From: an uncultured Bacteroidales bacterium
Lineage (GTDB): Bacteria > Bacteroidota > Bacteroidia > Bacteroidales > Paludibacteraceae
Reading direction: 5' to 3'
DNA: 64,000 nucleotides
Assembly (NCBI GenBank): GCA_900542355.1
Contig: UQNE01000009.1
Coordinates: 45,603-109,602, forward strand
Shown here piece after piece: positions 44,145-53,175 of this stretch (the stretch's first letter is position 1; every line of letters begins with the position of its first letter). The notes under the pieces were generated by a model. It made no database searches, was not told the DNA's origin, and worked only from the letters and a program-made list of their open reading frames with translations. The translations under genes and the position numbers were made by a program.

Positions 44145-45284
44145 CTACCCCAATTTCTCTAATATCTCTATGATGCGTTCGGCGGTATGTCCGTCCCACA
44201 TTGGTGGTATGGCACCTTTTTTCCACTCGCCTGCAAACAACTTATCCAAAGCGGGCTTGATAGCCTTCGGATTAGTACCAATCAGTTCGTTGGTGCCTAT
44301 CGTGCAGGTCTCGGGGCGCTCGGTGTTGTCGCGCAAGGTGATACACGGAACGCCCATCACGGTCGTCTCTTCCGTTATTCCGCCCGAGTCGGTTACCACT
44401 GCTTTTGCACGCTCCACCACATAGTTAAACTCCAAATATCCCATTGGCTCTACGATGTGCAGGTTCGGAAATTGCACTTTCAGTTGCGCCTCGTCCCCCC
44501 ATAGATGGTAAAATATCTTCGCCGTGCGCGGGTGGATGGGGAATAGTATCGGCAAACCGTGTACATTGTTGATTATCTGCTCCATAAGGGCTTTTAGGTG
44601 CGCCTCTTCGTCCACATTGCCCGGGCGGTGCATAGTCATCACAAAGTATTGTTTCTCTTGCAGCCCCAGTTCGTCAAACACACTCGGCTTGCGGAAACGC
44701 CCGCGATTAGCCAATAGGGTATCAATCATCACATTGCCCACAAACCAGAACTGCCCGCCTCGTGCGTCTTGGCTGTCCGTATTGCCTTCCTGTGCGCCAA
44801 TCTGCCGCAAGTTCTCGTTGGCTACCTCGCTTGTGGTGAACATATAGTCCGCCAATGCATCAGTTACCATACGGTTGATTTCCTCGGGCATACTCAAGTC
44901 CCAACTCCGGATTCCTGCCTCCACATGGCATACTTTCGTCTTTAGTTTCTTGGCTACCACCGAGCAGGCCATCGTACTCGTTACATCTCCTACAACCAAC
45001 ACCAAATCGGTCGGATTGGCGATTAGGTCTTTCTCAAACTCCACCATGATATGTGCTGTTTGCTCCGCCTGACTGCCACCGCCGCAACCTAAGTTTACAT
45101 CCGGCATCGGGATACCCAACTCTTCAAAGAAAGTATCCGACATATTCTTGTCGTAGTGCTGACCGGTATGAACGAGCCGATAATGAATATCGTGTCCCGC
45201 AGCCTCGGCGTTCTGTATGGCATGGATAAGGGGCGCAATCTTCATGAAGTTGGGACGGGCACCCGCAATGAGAGTAATTTTCAT
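44145..45284 (-). CDS. wecB: UDP-N-acetylglucosamine 2-epimerase (non-hydrolysing)
   Basis: A 379-residue GT-B-fold enzyme that interconverts UDP-GlcNAc and UDP-ManNAc for surface polysaccharide synthesis. GARPNFMKIAPL (residues 8-19) is the nucleotide-sugar entry motif, HTGQHYDKNMSD follows, VVGDVTSTMA is central, and TDSGGITEETTVMGVPC is the C-terminal UDP-binding motif. The ATG at 45284 was chosen because upstream in-frame codons overlap the promoter (45369-45399). It stands alone, not in a visible polysaccharide cluster. Confidence 0.93.
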   Translation of the reverse strand: MKITLIAGARPNFMKIAPLIHAIQNAEAAGHDIHYRLVHTGQHYDKNMSDTFFEELGIPMPDVNLGCGGGSQAEQTAHIMVEFEKDLIANPTDLVLVVGDVTSTMACSVVAKKLKTKVCHVEAGIRSWDLSMPEEINRMVTDALADYMFTTSEVANENLRQIGAQEGNTDSQDARGGQFWFVGNVMIDTLLANRGRFRKPSVFDELGLQEKQYFVMTMHRPGNVDEEAHLKALMEQIINNVHGLPILFPIHPRTAKIFYHLWGDEAQLKVQFPNLHIVEPMGYLEFNYVVERAKAVVTDSGGITEETTVMGVPCITLRDNTERPETCTIGTNELIGTNPKAIKPALDKLFAGEWKKGAIPPMWDGHTAERIIEILEKLG

Positions 45285-45368
45285 ACAATGAGTAGTTTGT
45301 ATAGTGAATTTTTGAGTACAACGAGTATTTTTTTTAGCACGGTTTGAAGTGTCAACCAAATGCGTTTG

Positions 45369-45399
45369 CAAAGTTACAATAAATTTCCTACAAATCCAA
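45369..45399 (-). promoter_or_regulatory. Promoter of wecB
   Basis: Leftward TTG at 45399-45397, 20 bases, TAACTTTG at 45376-45369. The leader to 45284 is about 80 bases. Confidence 0.7.
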
Positions 45400-45486
45400 A
45401 TCTATTTGCGCAAAACTATGCCGCGATACAAAATTCGCAGGCAGTCGTAAAACTTTGTCCAAAAATCACCGAGAAAGCGGCTAAAT

Positions 45487-45517
45487 TTGCATAACTCGTT
45501 TTTTTATTGTACCTTTG
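45487..45517 (+). promoter_or_regulatory. Promoter of the ROK kinase gene
   Basis: TTG at 45487, 20 bases, TACCTTTG at 45510-45517. The spacer starts CATAACTCG. The leader of about 140 bases contains a hairpin. Confidence 0.7.
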
Positions 45518-45542
45518 TGGCTTAATTGTTTGTTCATCGTCT

Positions 45543-45585
45543 CTGTTTAGCACCCGTAGCAACCCGATGCGAAAGGTGCAAACAG
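45543..45585 (+). promoter_or_regulatory. Leader hairpin upstream of the ROK kinase gene
   Basis: CTGTTTaGCACC (45543-45554) pairs with GGTGCAAACAG (45575-45585): 11 pairs with one bulged A and a 20-base loop. There is no T-run after it, so it is not a plain terminator. A second TAAACAG at 45591-45597 could compete for the left arm, which would allow two structures. Confidence 0.45.
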
Positions 45586-45664
45586 TACGATAAACAGCAT
45601 TCGGATAGTGAATTTGTAACTATAAAATAACCAATAATAATCTAATAATCAAACAGTTATCGTT

Positions 45665-46621
45665 ATGGAAAAGCCTTATGTTTTAGGTCTTGATATGGGC
45701 GGAACCAATTCCGTTTTAGGTGTTATCGATGCGCGTGGACATGTGCTTGCTCGTACCTCTATCAAAACGCAAGAGTATCCTGATATTCGCGAGTATGTGG
45801 ATGCCCTCTATGTAGAGGCGGTGAAGATTATGGAGCCGCTCGGTGGTGCGGAGATGTTCCGTGGTATCGGTGCCGGTGCACCTAATTCCAACTATTATAC
45901 AGGCAACATCGAGTACCCCGCTAACCTGCCTTGGCAGGGTATCACTCCTTTCTGCGAACTGATGAGTGCCCGTTTCGGCCTGCCTTGCCATGTTACCAAC
46001 GATGCCAATGCAGCCGCTCTCGGTGAGATGACCTACGGCGCAGCACGAGGAATGAAAAACTTCATTATGATTACCCTCGGTACGGGTGTCGGCTCGGGTA
46101 TTGTCATCGATGGCAAATTGGTTTATGGGCATGATGGCTTTGCCGGCGAACTCGGGCATACCAAGATTGCGCGTGGTCCTCAAGCACGCCTTTGCGGATG
46201 CGGTCAGCACGGCTGTCTGGAGGCGTATGCTTCGGCTACGGGTGTGGCACGCACGGCACGCGAAATAGTTACCACTACCGATCGTCCTACGCTCCTGCGT
46301 TCGCTCGATCCCGCTACTATCACCTCCAAAGATGTCTTCGATGCGGCTGAGCAAGGCGACGAGGTTTCCAAACAAATCTTTGATGAGACCGGTAAGATGC
46401 TCGGGCAGAAATTTGCTGACTTTGTGGCTTTCTCTGCACCCGAGGCAATCATCCTCTTCGGCGGTATGACCAAATGCGGGCATTACATCCTTGACCCGAT
46501 TGTAAAAACGCTCAACGAGGAGGTGTTCCATTCTTGGACCAACAAAGTAAAAGTGATGTTCTCCGACCTCAAAGAGGCTGATGCTGCCGTCCTCGGTGCT
46601 TCTGCCCTCGCTTGGGAGTAA
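45665..46621 (+). CDS. ROK-family sugar kinase (glucokinase-like)
   Basis: A 318-residue ASKHA-fold kinase. ATP loop LDMGGTNSVLGV starts at residue 9. Sugar-binding NDANAAALGE and GTGVGSGIV follow, with the zinc-binding ROK signature GELGH...CGCGQHGCLEAYAS (~160-190). This form is called glucokinase in Bacteroidetes, though N-acetyl sugars are possible substrates. It is the first of five rightward genes (kinase, deacetylase, Ig-like lipoprotein, pnuC, ABC-F) without clear promoters between them, though the gaps of 60-130 bases leave room for some. Confidence 0.9.
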   Translation: MEKPYVLGLDMGGTNSVLGVIDARGHVLARTSIKTQEYPDIREYVDALYVEAVKIMEPLGGAEMFRGIGAGAPNSNYYTGNIEYPANLPWQGITPFCELMSARFGLPCHVTNDANAAALGEMTYGAARGMKNFIMITLGTGVGSGIVIDGKLVYGHDGFAGELGHTKIARGPQARLCGCGQHGCLEAYASATGVARTAREIVTTTDRPTLLRSLDPATITSKDVFDAAEQGDEVSKQIFDETGKMLGQKFADFVAFSAPEAIILFGGMTKCGHYILDPIVKTLNEEVFHSWTNKVKVMFSDLKEADAAVLGASALAWE

Positions 46622-46644
46622 CCTTTGCAATACAAAAATGCAGC

Positions 46645-46660
46645 GCAGCACCGGTGCTGC
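46645..46660. repeat. Perfect palindrome after the ROK kinase gene
   Basis: GCAGCACCGGTGCTGC is a 16-bp perfect palindrome 24 bases after the stop. A second inverted pair AAACAGGTAA/TTACCTGTTT lies at about 46679-46727. They may be transcript-end structures, although neither has a T-run. Confidence 0.5.
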
Positions 46661-46749
46661 CAACTATCAACTCACTGTAAACAGGTAAGTTAGGTCTGTT
46701 CTACCAACGGCATGATTTTACCTGTTTGCCTATCTGCAAATAGAACGAA

Positions 46750-47397
46750 GTGCGTATTTTATATCAGTTTCCGATGTGGTTTCAGAGGCTCTATGTTGGG
46801 GTACATTGGCGTATGGACAGCCGTCGGAAAGCCGTATATCTGACATTCGATGATGGTCCGATACCTGAGGTTACCCCTCAGGTATTGGCTATCTTGGACA
46901 GATATAGCGTCAAAGCCACCTTTTTTATGGTCGGGGAGAATGCGGTCAAGCACCCCGAAGTATTTGAGCAGGTGCGCGCCGGAGGGCATTCTATCGGCAA
47001 TCACACCTACAACCACATCAAAGGGCTACGCGTGCGTACGCATGCGTACCTTAATAATATAGGCAAAGCCGATAGCGTTTTGGGCGGCACTTGCCTGTTT
47101 CGTCCGCCTTATGGGCGCTTTTGGATTTGGCAGAAGTTGGCACTTTTTCGCCAAGGATACGAGATGTATCTTTGGGATGTGCTGACACACGACTACAATC
47201 CAAACTATACCCCCGAGCGGATGTTAGCGGTTATTCAACGCTACACGCGCAATGGCAGCATCATCAATTTCCATGATTCGCTCAAATCGAACGAGCGTAT
47301 GTTGGAGGTTCTGCCTCAAGCCATTGAGTGGTTACAGCAAGAGGGGTATGAGATTTTGCCGCTGCCGATGCACAATCGCTCAGTAGCAGATAAGTAA
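46750..47397 (+). CDS. Polysaccharide deacetylase (NodB-type)
   Basis: A 215-residue carbohydrate esterase 4 domain. All five NodB motifs are present: LTFDDGP (31-37), GNHTYNH with the two metal histidines, FRPPYGRF, WDVLTHDYN and INFHDS. It would remove N-acetyl groups from peptidoglycan or another glycan. The start codon is GTG; the first ATG, 8 codons later, would cut into the domain's N-terminal strand. There is no clear signal peptide, only an aromatic N-terminus (ILYQFPMWFQRLYV), so export is unexplained. Confidence 0.88.
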   Translation: MRILYQFPMWFQRLYVGVHWRMDSRRKAVYLTFDDGPIPEVTPQVLAILDRYSVKATFFMVGENAVKHPEVFEQVRAGGHSIGNHTYNHIKGLRVRTHAYLNNIGKADSVLGGTCLFRPPYGRFWIWQKLALFRQGYEMYLWDVLTHDYNPNYTPERMLAVIQRYTRNGSIINFHDSLKSNERMLEVLPQAIEWLQQEGYEILPLPMHNRSVADK

Positions 47398-47465
47398 TTC
47401 ATTCTCTGCTACTTGCGATACTTATTCTAAATAATTGATCTCTAAACTTCTGAATAGCAACAATC

Positions 47466-49373
47466 TTGAAAACAACTTTTCTCCATACTAACCGTTTTGT
47501 TTGGGTGACAGCCGCTTTGTGCTTGCTGCTGACAGGTTGTGCCAATCGGGGTATCGGACCGCAAGGCGGACCCAAAGATACTATTCCGCCCGTTGTCGTC
47601 AAAGAGACACCCGCTAATGGCTCTAACCACTTCACGGACAAGAAGATAGAGATTCTCTTCAATGAGTATCTGCAGTTGGATAATGTGCAGACCAATCTGC
47701 TCGTTTCGCCCCCGCAGCAAGTGCCGCCTGAGGTGAAGGCGCAGGGAAAGAAAGTGGTCATCACGCTCCAAGAGGACTTGCTCGACTCCACCACCTACAC
47801 CCTCGATTTTGGCGATGCAATCTGCGATTATACCGAGAAAAATCCCATTCGAGGCTATCAATATGCATTCACCACGGGCGATCGTATCGACTCGCTTGAG
47901 GTCTATGGACAGGTAGTGAACGCCGAAGACCTGAACCCCGTGTCCGGTGTGTTGGTCGGCTTGCATGCCAACCTCTCTGATACGGCTTTCAGCACATTGC
48001 CTTTCACGCGCATTGCCCGCACCGACAGCCTTGGCGGTTTCGGTATTCGTAATCTCAGGGGCGGGCAGTATCGCCTCTATGCCCTGCAAGATGTCAGCCG
48101 CGATTACCTCTATCAGCCCGGTGAAGCCTTGGCATTTGCTGACTCATTGGTAGTTCCGCAATATGAGGTCGAGACGGTACAAGATACCATCTGGCGTGAT
48201 TCGCTTCTCGTTGATAATCAGTTGCTTGACACTACAGTCTTGCGTGTGGTCGATTCGATACGCATTGTAGAGAATACCTATGTCGGGCCGTCCGACTTGT
48301 TGCTTTGGTTCTTCCAAGAAACGAAAGTGCGCCATTATTTCAGCCGTGCTTATCGTGATGAGCAACATACCATTCGTTTGGTGTTCGGCGCACCGCAAGA
48401 CTCGCTGCCAATAGTGCGTGCCTTACCCCCGAGCGCTATCGACTCGCTGCGTTCCGATTCGCTTTGGATAGACCCGATGCAGTATGCTTTGCTGCAAGCC
48501 AATCCTACGCGCGATACTCTCGTCTATTGGTTCACCGATTCTGTGGCAATCGCCCAAGACAGTATCTACTTTGAGATGACTTACCTCAAGTCCGATTCGG
48601 TCTATAACCTTGTGCCGCAGACCGATACAATCAGTGCAATCTATCGTGCGCCACGCCTTACTGCCAAAGCACGCGAGGCACTCGATAAGAAGAACCGAGA
48701 ACGCACGCTCGACCTGCGCTCCAATACCAAAACAGGTTTCGAGGTCTATGACACATTGCGTATCATCTCTCCTATCCCTATCGATTCTATTTGGGCAGAC
48801 AGTATGGCTTTGCTTGAGAAAATTGACACTACCTACAAGTCGGTTCCATTCTCTTTGCAACCCGCTGATTCTGTGCCGCTTGGTTATCAGATTATCGCTC
48901 GCTTGGAGCAAGGCAAATCGTATGAACTGCGCCTCGATTCGGGAGCGGTACGCGACATCTATGGGGTGGTGAATACAGCGAAAAAATTCCCGTTGCAACT
49001 CAAGACCCGCGAGGATTATTCCACTCTGCTCATCCGCCTGCCTCATTTCGACCCCGCTATGCGTTTGCAACTGCTTGACGAGAAAGATCACCCGGTTCGT
49101 GAACTGCCTGCATCGGCAGACGGCACGAAGTTCGAGTATCTGACGCCTAAGGTTTATTACCTGCGGCTCTATTTCGACCTCAATGGGGACGGACAGTGGA
49201 CTACGGGCGATTGGGCTGCCAAACGACAACCGGAACCGGTATTCTATTTCCCTTCCAAACTGAGTCTGCGTGCCAACTGGGATTTCGAGGAAGTGTTTGA
49301 TTATCAGGCTCGTCCGCAACTCGACTCCAAACCCCGAGAACTCCGCAAGGACGCCTCTGCCAAAAAGAAATAG
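47466..49373 (+). CDS. Bacteroidetes Ig-like-domain lipoprotein
   Basis: A 635-residue lipoprotein. The signal peptide ends in LCLLLTGC with the lipidated Cys at residue 25, followed by ANRGIGPQGGPKDTIPP. This Gly-Pro-x-Gly-Gly-Pro-x-Asp-x-x-Pro-Pro wording and the N-terminal Big_5-like Ig domain (IEILFNEYLQLDN, about residues 40-135) mark a widespread Bacteroidetes family. A carboxypeptidase-regulatory-like segment follows (~145-220, YGQVVNAEDLNPVSGVLVGL), then beta-rich sequence. The start codon appears to be TTG: a stop lies in frame 15 bases upstream, and no ATG precedes the signal peptide. The function is unknown; outer-membrane location is likely. Confidence 0.82.
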   Translation: MKTTFLHTNRFVWVTAALCLLLTGCANRGIGPQGGPKDTIPPVVVKETPANGSNHFTDKKIEILFNEYLQLDNVQTNLLVSPPQQVPPEVKAQGKKVVITLQEDLLDSTTYTLDFGDAICDYTEKNPIRGYQYAFTTGDRIDSLEVYGQVVNAEDLNPVSGVLVGLHANLSDTAFSTLPFTRIARTDSLGGFGIRNLRGGQYRLYALQDVSRDYLYQPGEALAFADSLVVPQYEVETVQDTIWRDSLLVDNQLLDTTVLRVVDSIRIVENTYVGPSDLLLWFFQETKVRHYFSRAYRDEQHTIRLVFGAPQDSLPIVRALPPSAIDSLRSDSLWIDPMQYALLQANPTRDTLVYWFTDSVAIAQDSIYFEMTYLKSDSVYNLVPQTDTISAIYRAPRLTAKAREALDKKNRERTLDLRSNTKTGFEVYDTLRIISPIPIDSIWADSMALLEKIDTTYKSVPFSLQPADSVPLGYQIIARLEQGKSYELRLDSGAVRDIYGVVNTAKKFPLQLKTREDYSTLLIRLPHFDPAMRLQLLDEKDHPVRELPASADGTKFEYLTPKVYYLRLYFDLNGDGQWTTGDWAAKRQPEPVFYFPSKLSLRANWDFEEVFDYQARPQLDSKPRELRKDASAKKK

Positions 49374-49475
49374 TAGAATAGCCGTAGCCGACAGCCTATT
49401 TTAGAAATAGCAATAGCATAACAATAGCCATAGGCAAGGGAAATAACAACGCAGCAATAGCAACAATAAACCGAT

Positions 49476-50174
49476 ATGAAGAAGGATAAAATCGTCGATT
49501 GGAGTATCTTAGCGGCGGGACTTGTGGTGCAAGTGGTGGTGTTTGTGCTGATGCCCGATAATCCGTGGTCGCTGGTGAGCGGACTGCTCGGTATGTGTTC
49601 CGTAGTGCTTTGCTCGCAGGGCAATATCCTTACTTTTCTTTTCGGTTTCGGGCAAATACTTACCTACACCTACCTCTGCTATTTGCAGCGTTTCTATGCG
49701 GGCATTGCGATGAATGTGTTTTATTTCCTCACCCAGGTCTATGGTGTTTTTGCTTGGAGCAAACGCCTAACCAAGAGCGATACGCAATCCGACGGGCTGA
49801 TTACCACACGCCGTCTGACGCTCCCGGTGATGCTGATTGTCTTTTCCGCCTCGTTGGCAGTATCTGCACTAACAGGTTGGTTATTAAGCACTTATACTGC
49901 AGATGGCAGTCCGTATTTGGACGCTTTTACCACGGTTCCTGCGCTTGTGGCACAAGTGCTGATGATGTTGGCATACCGTGAGCAATGGCCCTTGTGGCTC
50001 TTTGTAGATGCGCTTTCCACAGTGATGTGGCTCATTGCAGGGAACTATTGCATGACGGCTCTCTACGCTTTTTGGTGCCTCAACTGTGTATTCGGCTACA
50101 TTCGCTGGACACGGCAATTGGAAGACACGGTCTCCTCTGTACAAAGCGATGATAAGTGCCATAAAACCAGATAG
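49476..50174 (+). CDS. pnuC: Nicotinamide riboside transporter PnuC-like protein
   Basis: A 232-residue membrane protein with about seven helices. The PnuC signature is visible: SLVSGLLGMCSVVLCSQGN, then GFGQILTYTYLCYLQRFY, NVFYFLTQVYGVFAW with the conserved Trp, and a final cluster LWLFVDALSTVMWLIAGNY. The family imports nicotinamide riboside or related vitamins by facilitated diffusion. No vitamin-sensing riboswitch is visible in the 102-base gap upstream, which only shows simple AATAGC repeats. Confidence 0.88.
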   Translation: MKKDKIVDWSILAAGLVVQVVVFVLMPDNPWSLVSGLLGMCSVVLCSQGNILTFLFGFGQILTYTYLCYLQRFYAGIAMNVFYFLTQVYGVFAWSKRLTKSDTQSDGLITTRRLTLPVMLIVFSASLAVSALTGWLLSTYTADGSPYLDAFTTVPALVAQVLMMLAYREQWPLWLFVDALSTVMWLIAGNYCMTALYAFWCLNCVFGYIRWTRQLEDTVSSVQSDDKCHKTR

Positions 50175-50184
50175 TTGCGTATAT

Positions 50185-50272
50185 GGCATTCTTCATTATG
50201 CACTATGCATTATACATTATGCATTACAAAGCCTTGCCATTCTTAATTATGCATTCTTAATATTCATTGAAA
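50185..50272. repeat. ATTATGCATT-type dispersed repeat, copy 1
   Basis: Repeated TTCATTATGCACT, ATGCATTATACATT and ATGCATT units fill the gap between pnuC and the ABC-F gene. The reverse complement occurs at 53650-53700. Confidence 0.65.
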
Positions 50273-50274
50273 TA

Positions 50275-52065
50275 ATGCCTACTCCCTATTTATTAGCAGA
50301 AAACCTCACCAAGTCGGTCGGTTCAAAAGTGTTGTTCACCGATATTTCGTTCGCTGTCAATGAGGGGCAGCGTGTGGCTCTGATAGCGCGTAACGGGGTG
50401 GGTAAATCTACGCTGATGGATATTCTTGCCCGTCGTACGGACTACGACAGCGGGCGTATCACTTGGCGTAACGACCTCAAAATCAGTTATCTCCCGCAGC
50501 ATATTGCCTTGCCGCAAGCGGAGTCGGTTCGCTCGCTTTGTCGGTCATCGGAGCAGGAGTTGCGTTTCTCGCAGTTCCTTACGCAGTTGGGCATAACTAA
50601 TATCGACCAACTCATCGGGCATCTCAGCGGCGGACAGCAAAAGCGGGTGGCGTTGGCGCAGGTATTGTCGGAAGAACCGGATTTCTTGATGCTCGATGAG
50701 CCGACCAACCACCTCGATTTGGAGATGGTGGCGTGGATCGAAGAGTACCTTCGCCGCTCTACGATAACTCTCTTGCTCGTTACTCACGATCGCTATTTCT
50801 TGGATCGTGTTTGCTCCGATATTTTGGAGATTGACCAAAACCAACTCTATTCGTACCACGGCAATTATTCCTACTATTTGGAGAAGCGTGCCGAGCGTAT
50901 CGAGGCGCAGAGTGCGGAAGCCGACAAGTTTCGCAACCTGTATCGTACCGAGTTGGATTGGATGCGCCGAATGCCGCAGGCGCGTGCGCACAAAGCGCAG
51001 TATCGTATCGACAATTTCTATGAAATAGAGAAGAAAGCCAAGCGGATCAGCCAAGTGGGCGATGTGCGTTTGCAGGTGGAGTCGTCGTATATCGGCAACA
51101 AGATTTTTGAGGCCAAAGAGGTGTGCAAATCGTTTTCCATTCCGGCAAAAGACGACTCGGAGCAACCGCGTACATTGGTGATTCTCAATAAGTTCTCTTA
51201 TGTATTCTCTCGCTATGAAAAATTAGGTATCATTGGCAACAACGGTACGGGCAAATCGACATTTCTCCGTCTGCTATTAGGCGAGGTGCAGCCCGATAGC
51301 GGCTGTTTTGACATCGGTACAACGGTGCGTTTCGGCTACTATCGGCAGCAGGGATTGCAGTTTGACGAGAGCAAGAAAGTAATTGATATTGTGCGAGATA
51401 TAGCCGAGACAATCGACCTTGGTAATGGAGATAAACTTACCGCGAGCCAGTTTTTGCAGCATTTTCTCTTTTCGCCTTCGCAGCAATATGATTTTGTGTA
51501 CAAACTGTCGGGTGGCGAACGCCAACGCCTGCACCTCTGCACCGTGCTAATGCGCAATCCGAATTTTCTTATCCTCGATGAGCCGACCAATGACCTCGAC
51601 ATCCCTACGCTGAATGTCTTGGAGGATTATCTCCGCAGTTTCAAGGGCTGTCTGATTGTGGTGAGCCACGACCGTTATTTTATGGACAAGGTAGTGGACC
51701 ACTTGTTTGTCTTTCGTGGCAATGGTGTGGTGGACGATTTTCCGGGTAACTATACCCAATTTCGTGAGCAAGGCGGCGTCTTATCCGATACGCCTAAACC
51801 TGCCGACAAGCCCAAGCCCGCTGCCACACAGCCCGATAAACCGCAGAATAGGCAACGCAAACTCTCCTTCAAAGAAAAACGGGAAATGGAAGAATTAGAG
51901 ACGCGTATTCCTTTGCTGGAGCAGGAGAAAAGTGCACTCGAAGCGCAACTCTCGGGCGGACTGACCGATACCGATGCCATAGCCAAATCCTCGGCACGCT
52001 ACGAGGAGGTGCAGAACCTATTAGATGAAGCCGAGATGCGTTGGCTCGAATTGAGCGAGATATAG
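50275..52065 (+). CDS. ABC-F family ATPase
   Basis: A 596-residue protein with two ABC domains and no membrane segments. First domain: Walker A ARNGVGKST (~39), signature LSGGQQKRVALAQVL, Walker B FLMLDEPTNHLD. Second domain: NNGTGKST, LSGGERQRLHLCTVL, FLILDEPTNDLD. A charged linker separates them, and the C-terminus is a predicted coiled coil after a Pro/Lys-rich stretch. This matches the Uup/EttA-like group, translation factors that act at the ribosomal E site. The start is set by the ATG that begins MPTPYLLAENL; the frame is open further upstream only through the repeat. Confidence 0.92.
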   Translation: MPTPYLLAENLTKSVGSKVLFTDISFAVNEGQRVALIARNGVGKSTLMDILARRTDYDSGRITWRNDLKISYLPQHIALPQAESVRSLCRSSEQELRFSQFLTQLGITNIDQLIGHLSGGQQKRVALAQVLSEEPDFLMLDEPTNHLDLEMVAWIEEYLRRSTITLLLVTHDRYFLDRVCSDILEIDQNQLYSYHGNYSYYLEKRAERIEAQSAEADKFRNLYRTELDWMRRMPQARAHKAQYRIDNFYEIEKKAKRISQVGDVRLQVESSYIGNKIFEAKEVCKSFSIPAKDDSEQPRTLVILNKFSYVFSRYEKLGIIGNNGTGKSTFLRLLLGEVQPDSGCFDIGTTVRFGYYRQQGLQFDESKKVIDIVRDIAETIDLGNGDKLTASQFLQHFLFSPSQQYDFVYKLSGGERQRLHLCTVLMRNPNFLILDEPTNDLDIPTLNVLEDYLRSFKGCLIVVSHDRYFMDKVVDHLFVFRGNGVVDDFPGNYTQFREQGGVLSDTPKPADKPKPAATQPDKPQNRQRKLSFKEKREMEELETRIPLLEQEKSALEAQLSGGLTDTDAIAKSSARYEEVQNLLDEAEMRWLELSEI

Positions 52066-52098
52066 CCGCCTTTGTTGTTAGATATGCCGCCTATATTG

Positions 52099-53088
52099 TT
52101 ATTTGTCGGCGGTAGTGTTTTCGGAAACGGGCGCATTGTCTGTCGTAGCGGTATCGTCCGTTCTTTTGGCGTAGGCGGCTACAATATGCTTTACGAGCGG
52201 ATGGCGCACTATGTCTTTTTGATTGAATTCCACTATCGCAATGCCCCGAATATCGCGCAGTCGCTCTATGGCATCACGCAAGCCCGAGCGTTGGTTGGCG
52301 GGCAGGTCCACTTGCGTCAAGTCGCCGGTGATAATCATCTTTCCGTTGATACCCAAGCGCGTCAGAAACATCTTGAGTTGTGCCGTGGTGGTATTCTGCG
52401 CCTCATCGAGAATGACGATGGCATCTGCCAAAGTGCGCCCGCGCATAAAAGCCAAAGGCGCAATCTGTATCACACCCCGCTCCATATATTCGTTTAGTTT
52501 GGCAGGCGGGAGCATGTCTTGCAAGGCATCGTACAGCGGTTGCAGATAGGGGTCGATTTTGTCTTTCATATCCCCGGGCAAGAACCCGAGTTTCTCTCCT
52601 GCCTCTACGGCGGGGCGCGAGAGGATAATCTTTTTTACCTCTCTATTTTTCAAGGCTCTCACTGCCAAGGCGATGGCGGTGTAGGTCTTTCCGCTACCGG
52701 CGGGACCGATGGCAAAGAGCAAGTCGTTGTCCTCGTATGCGTCCACCAACATTTGTTGATTGCGGCTTCGCGCTACAATCGATTTGCCGTTTATGCCGTG
52801 CAAAATCAAGTTGTCTTGCAGGTATTCTTGCGGTTGCTCTCCGTGCAGAAGCATCAGTATCTGCTCCTCGTTGAGGGTGTTGTTTTTAATACAAAACGCC
52901 TCACATATGCGCAGGCTATGCTCAAAGCGGGCAATCGCCGCTTCCGCCCCCGATACTTTCACTTGGTATCCGCGTGCCACCACCCGCACATCTGGGTGCT
53001 GATTCTTCAAGCAGAGTATGTTTTGGTTGTTTACACCGTAGAATACTGCGGTGTCCAAATTATCTTGTAGAGAAATGATTGATTCCAT
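52099..53088 (-). CDS. phoH: PhoH-like ATPase
   Basis: A 329-residue P-loop ATPase. The N-terminal ~110 residues form a KH-like RNA-binding segment. Walker A is GPAGSGKT (residues 128-135), followed by KKIILSRPAVEAGEKLGFLPG, Walker B VILDEAQNTT and TGDLTQVDLP. This is the PhoH core, often linked to RNA metabolism with YbeY. It is convergent with the ABC-F gene (33-base gap). Confidence 0.93.
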   Translation of the reverse strand: MESIISLQDNLDTAVFYGVNNQNILCLKNQHPDVRVVARGYQVKVSGAEAAIARFEHSLRICEAFCIKNNTLNEEQILMLLHGEQPQEYLQDNLILHGINGKSIVARSRNQQMLVDAYEDNDLLFAIGPAGSGKTYTAIALAVRALKNREVKKIILSRPAVEAGEKLGFLPGDMKDKIDPYLQPLYDALQDMLPPAKLNEYMERGVIQIAPLAFMRGRTLADAIVILDEAQNTTTAQLKMFLTRLGINGKMIITGDLTQVDLPANQRSGLRDAIERLRDIRGIAIVEFNQKDIVRHPLVKHIVAAYAKRTDDTATTDNAPVSENTTADK

Positions 53089-53175
53089 TAGATATTGTTG
53101 TTTGCCTCAAAATAGGGATGATATTGTTCTAAATGCTGATGCTGTTTACTCAGAATGCTGATTTTCTTGGGCTTT

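Noticed and set aside
45716..46663. Open frame (315 codons) antisense to the ROK kinase gene
   Set aside because: Shadow of a well-supported kinase; no start context or motif.
48423..49319. Open frame (298 codons) antisense to the Ig-like lipoprotein gene
   Set aside because: Arg/Ile/Gln-rich shadow composition, no motif, no promoter.
49374..49475. Vitamin riboswitch upstream of pnuC
   Set aside because: The gap is about 100 bases of simple AATAGC-like sequence with no recognisable TPP, NAD or preQ1 core.
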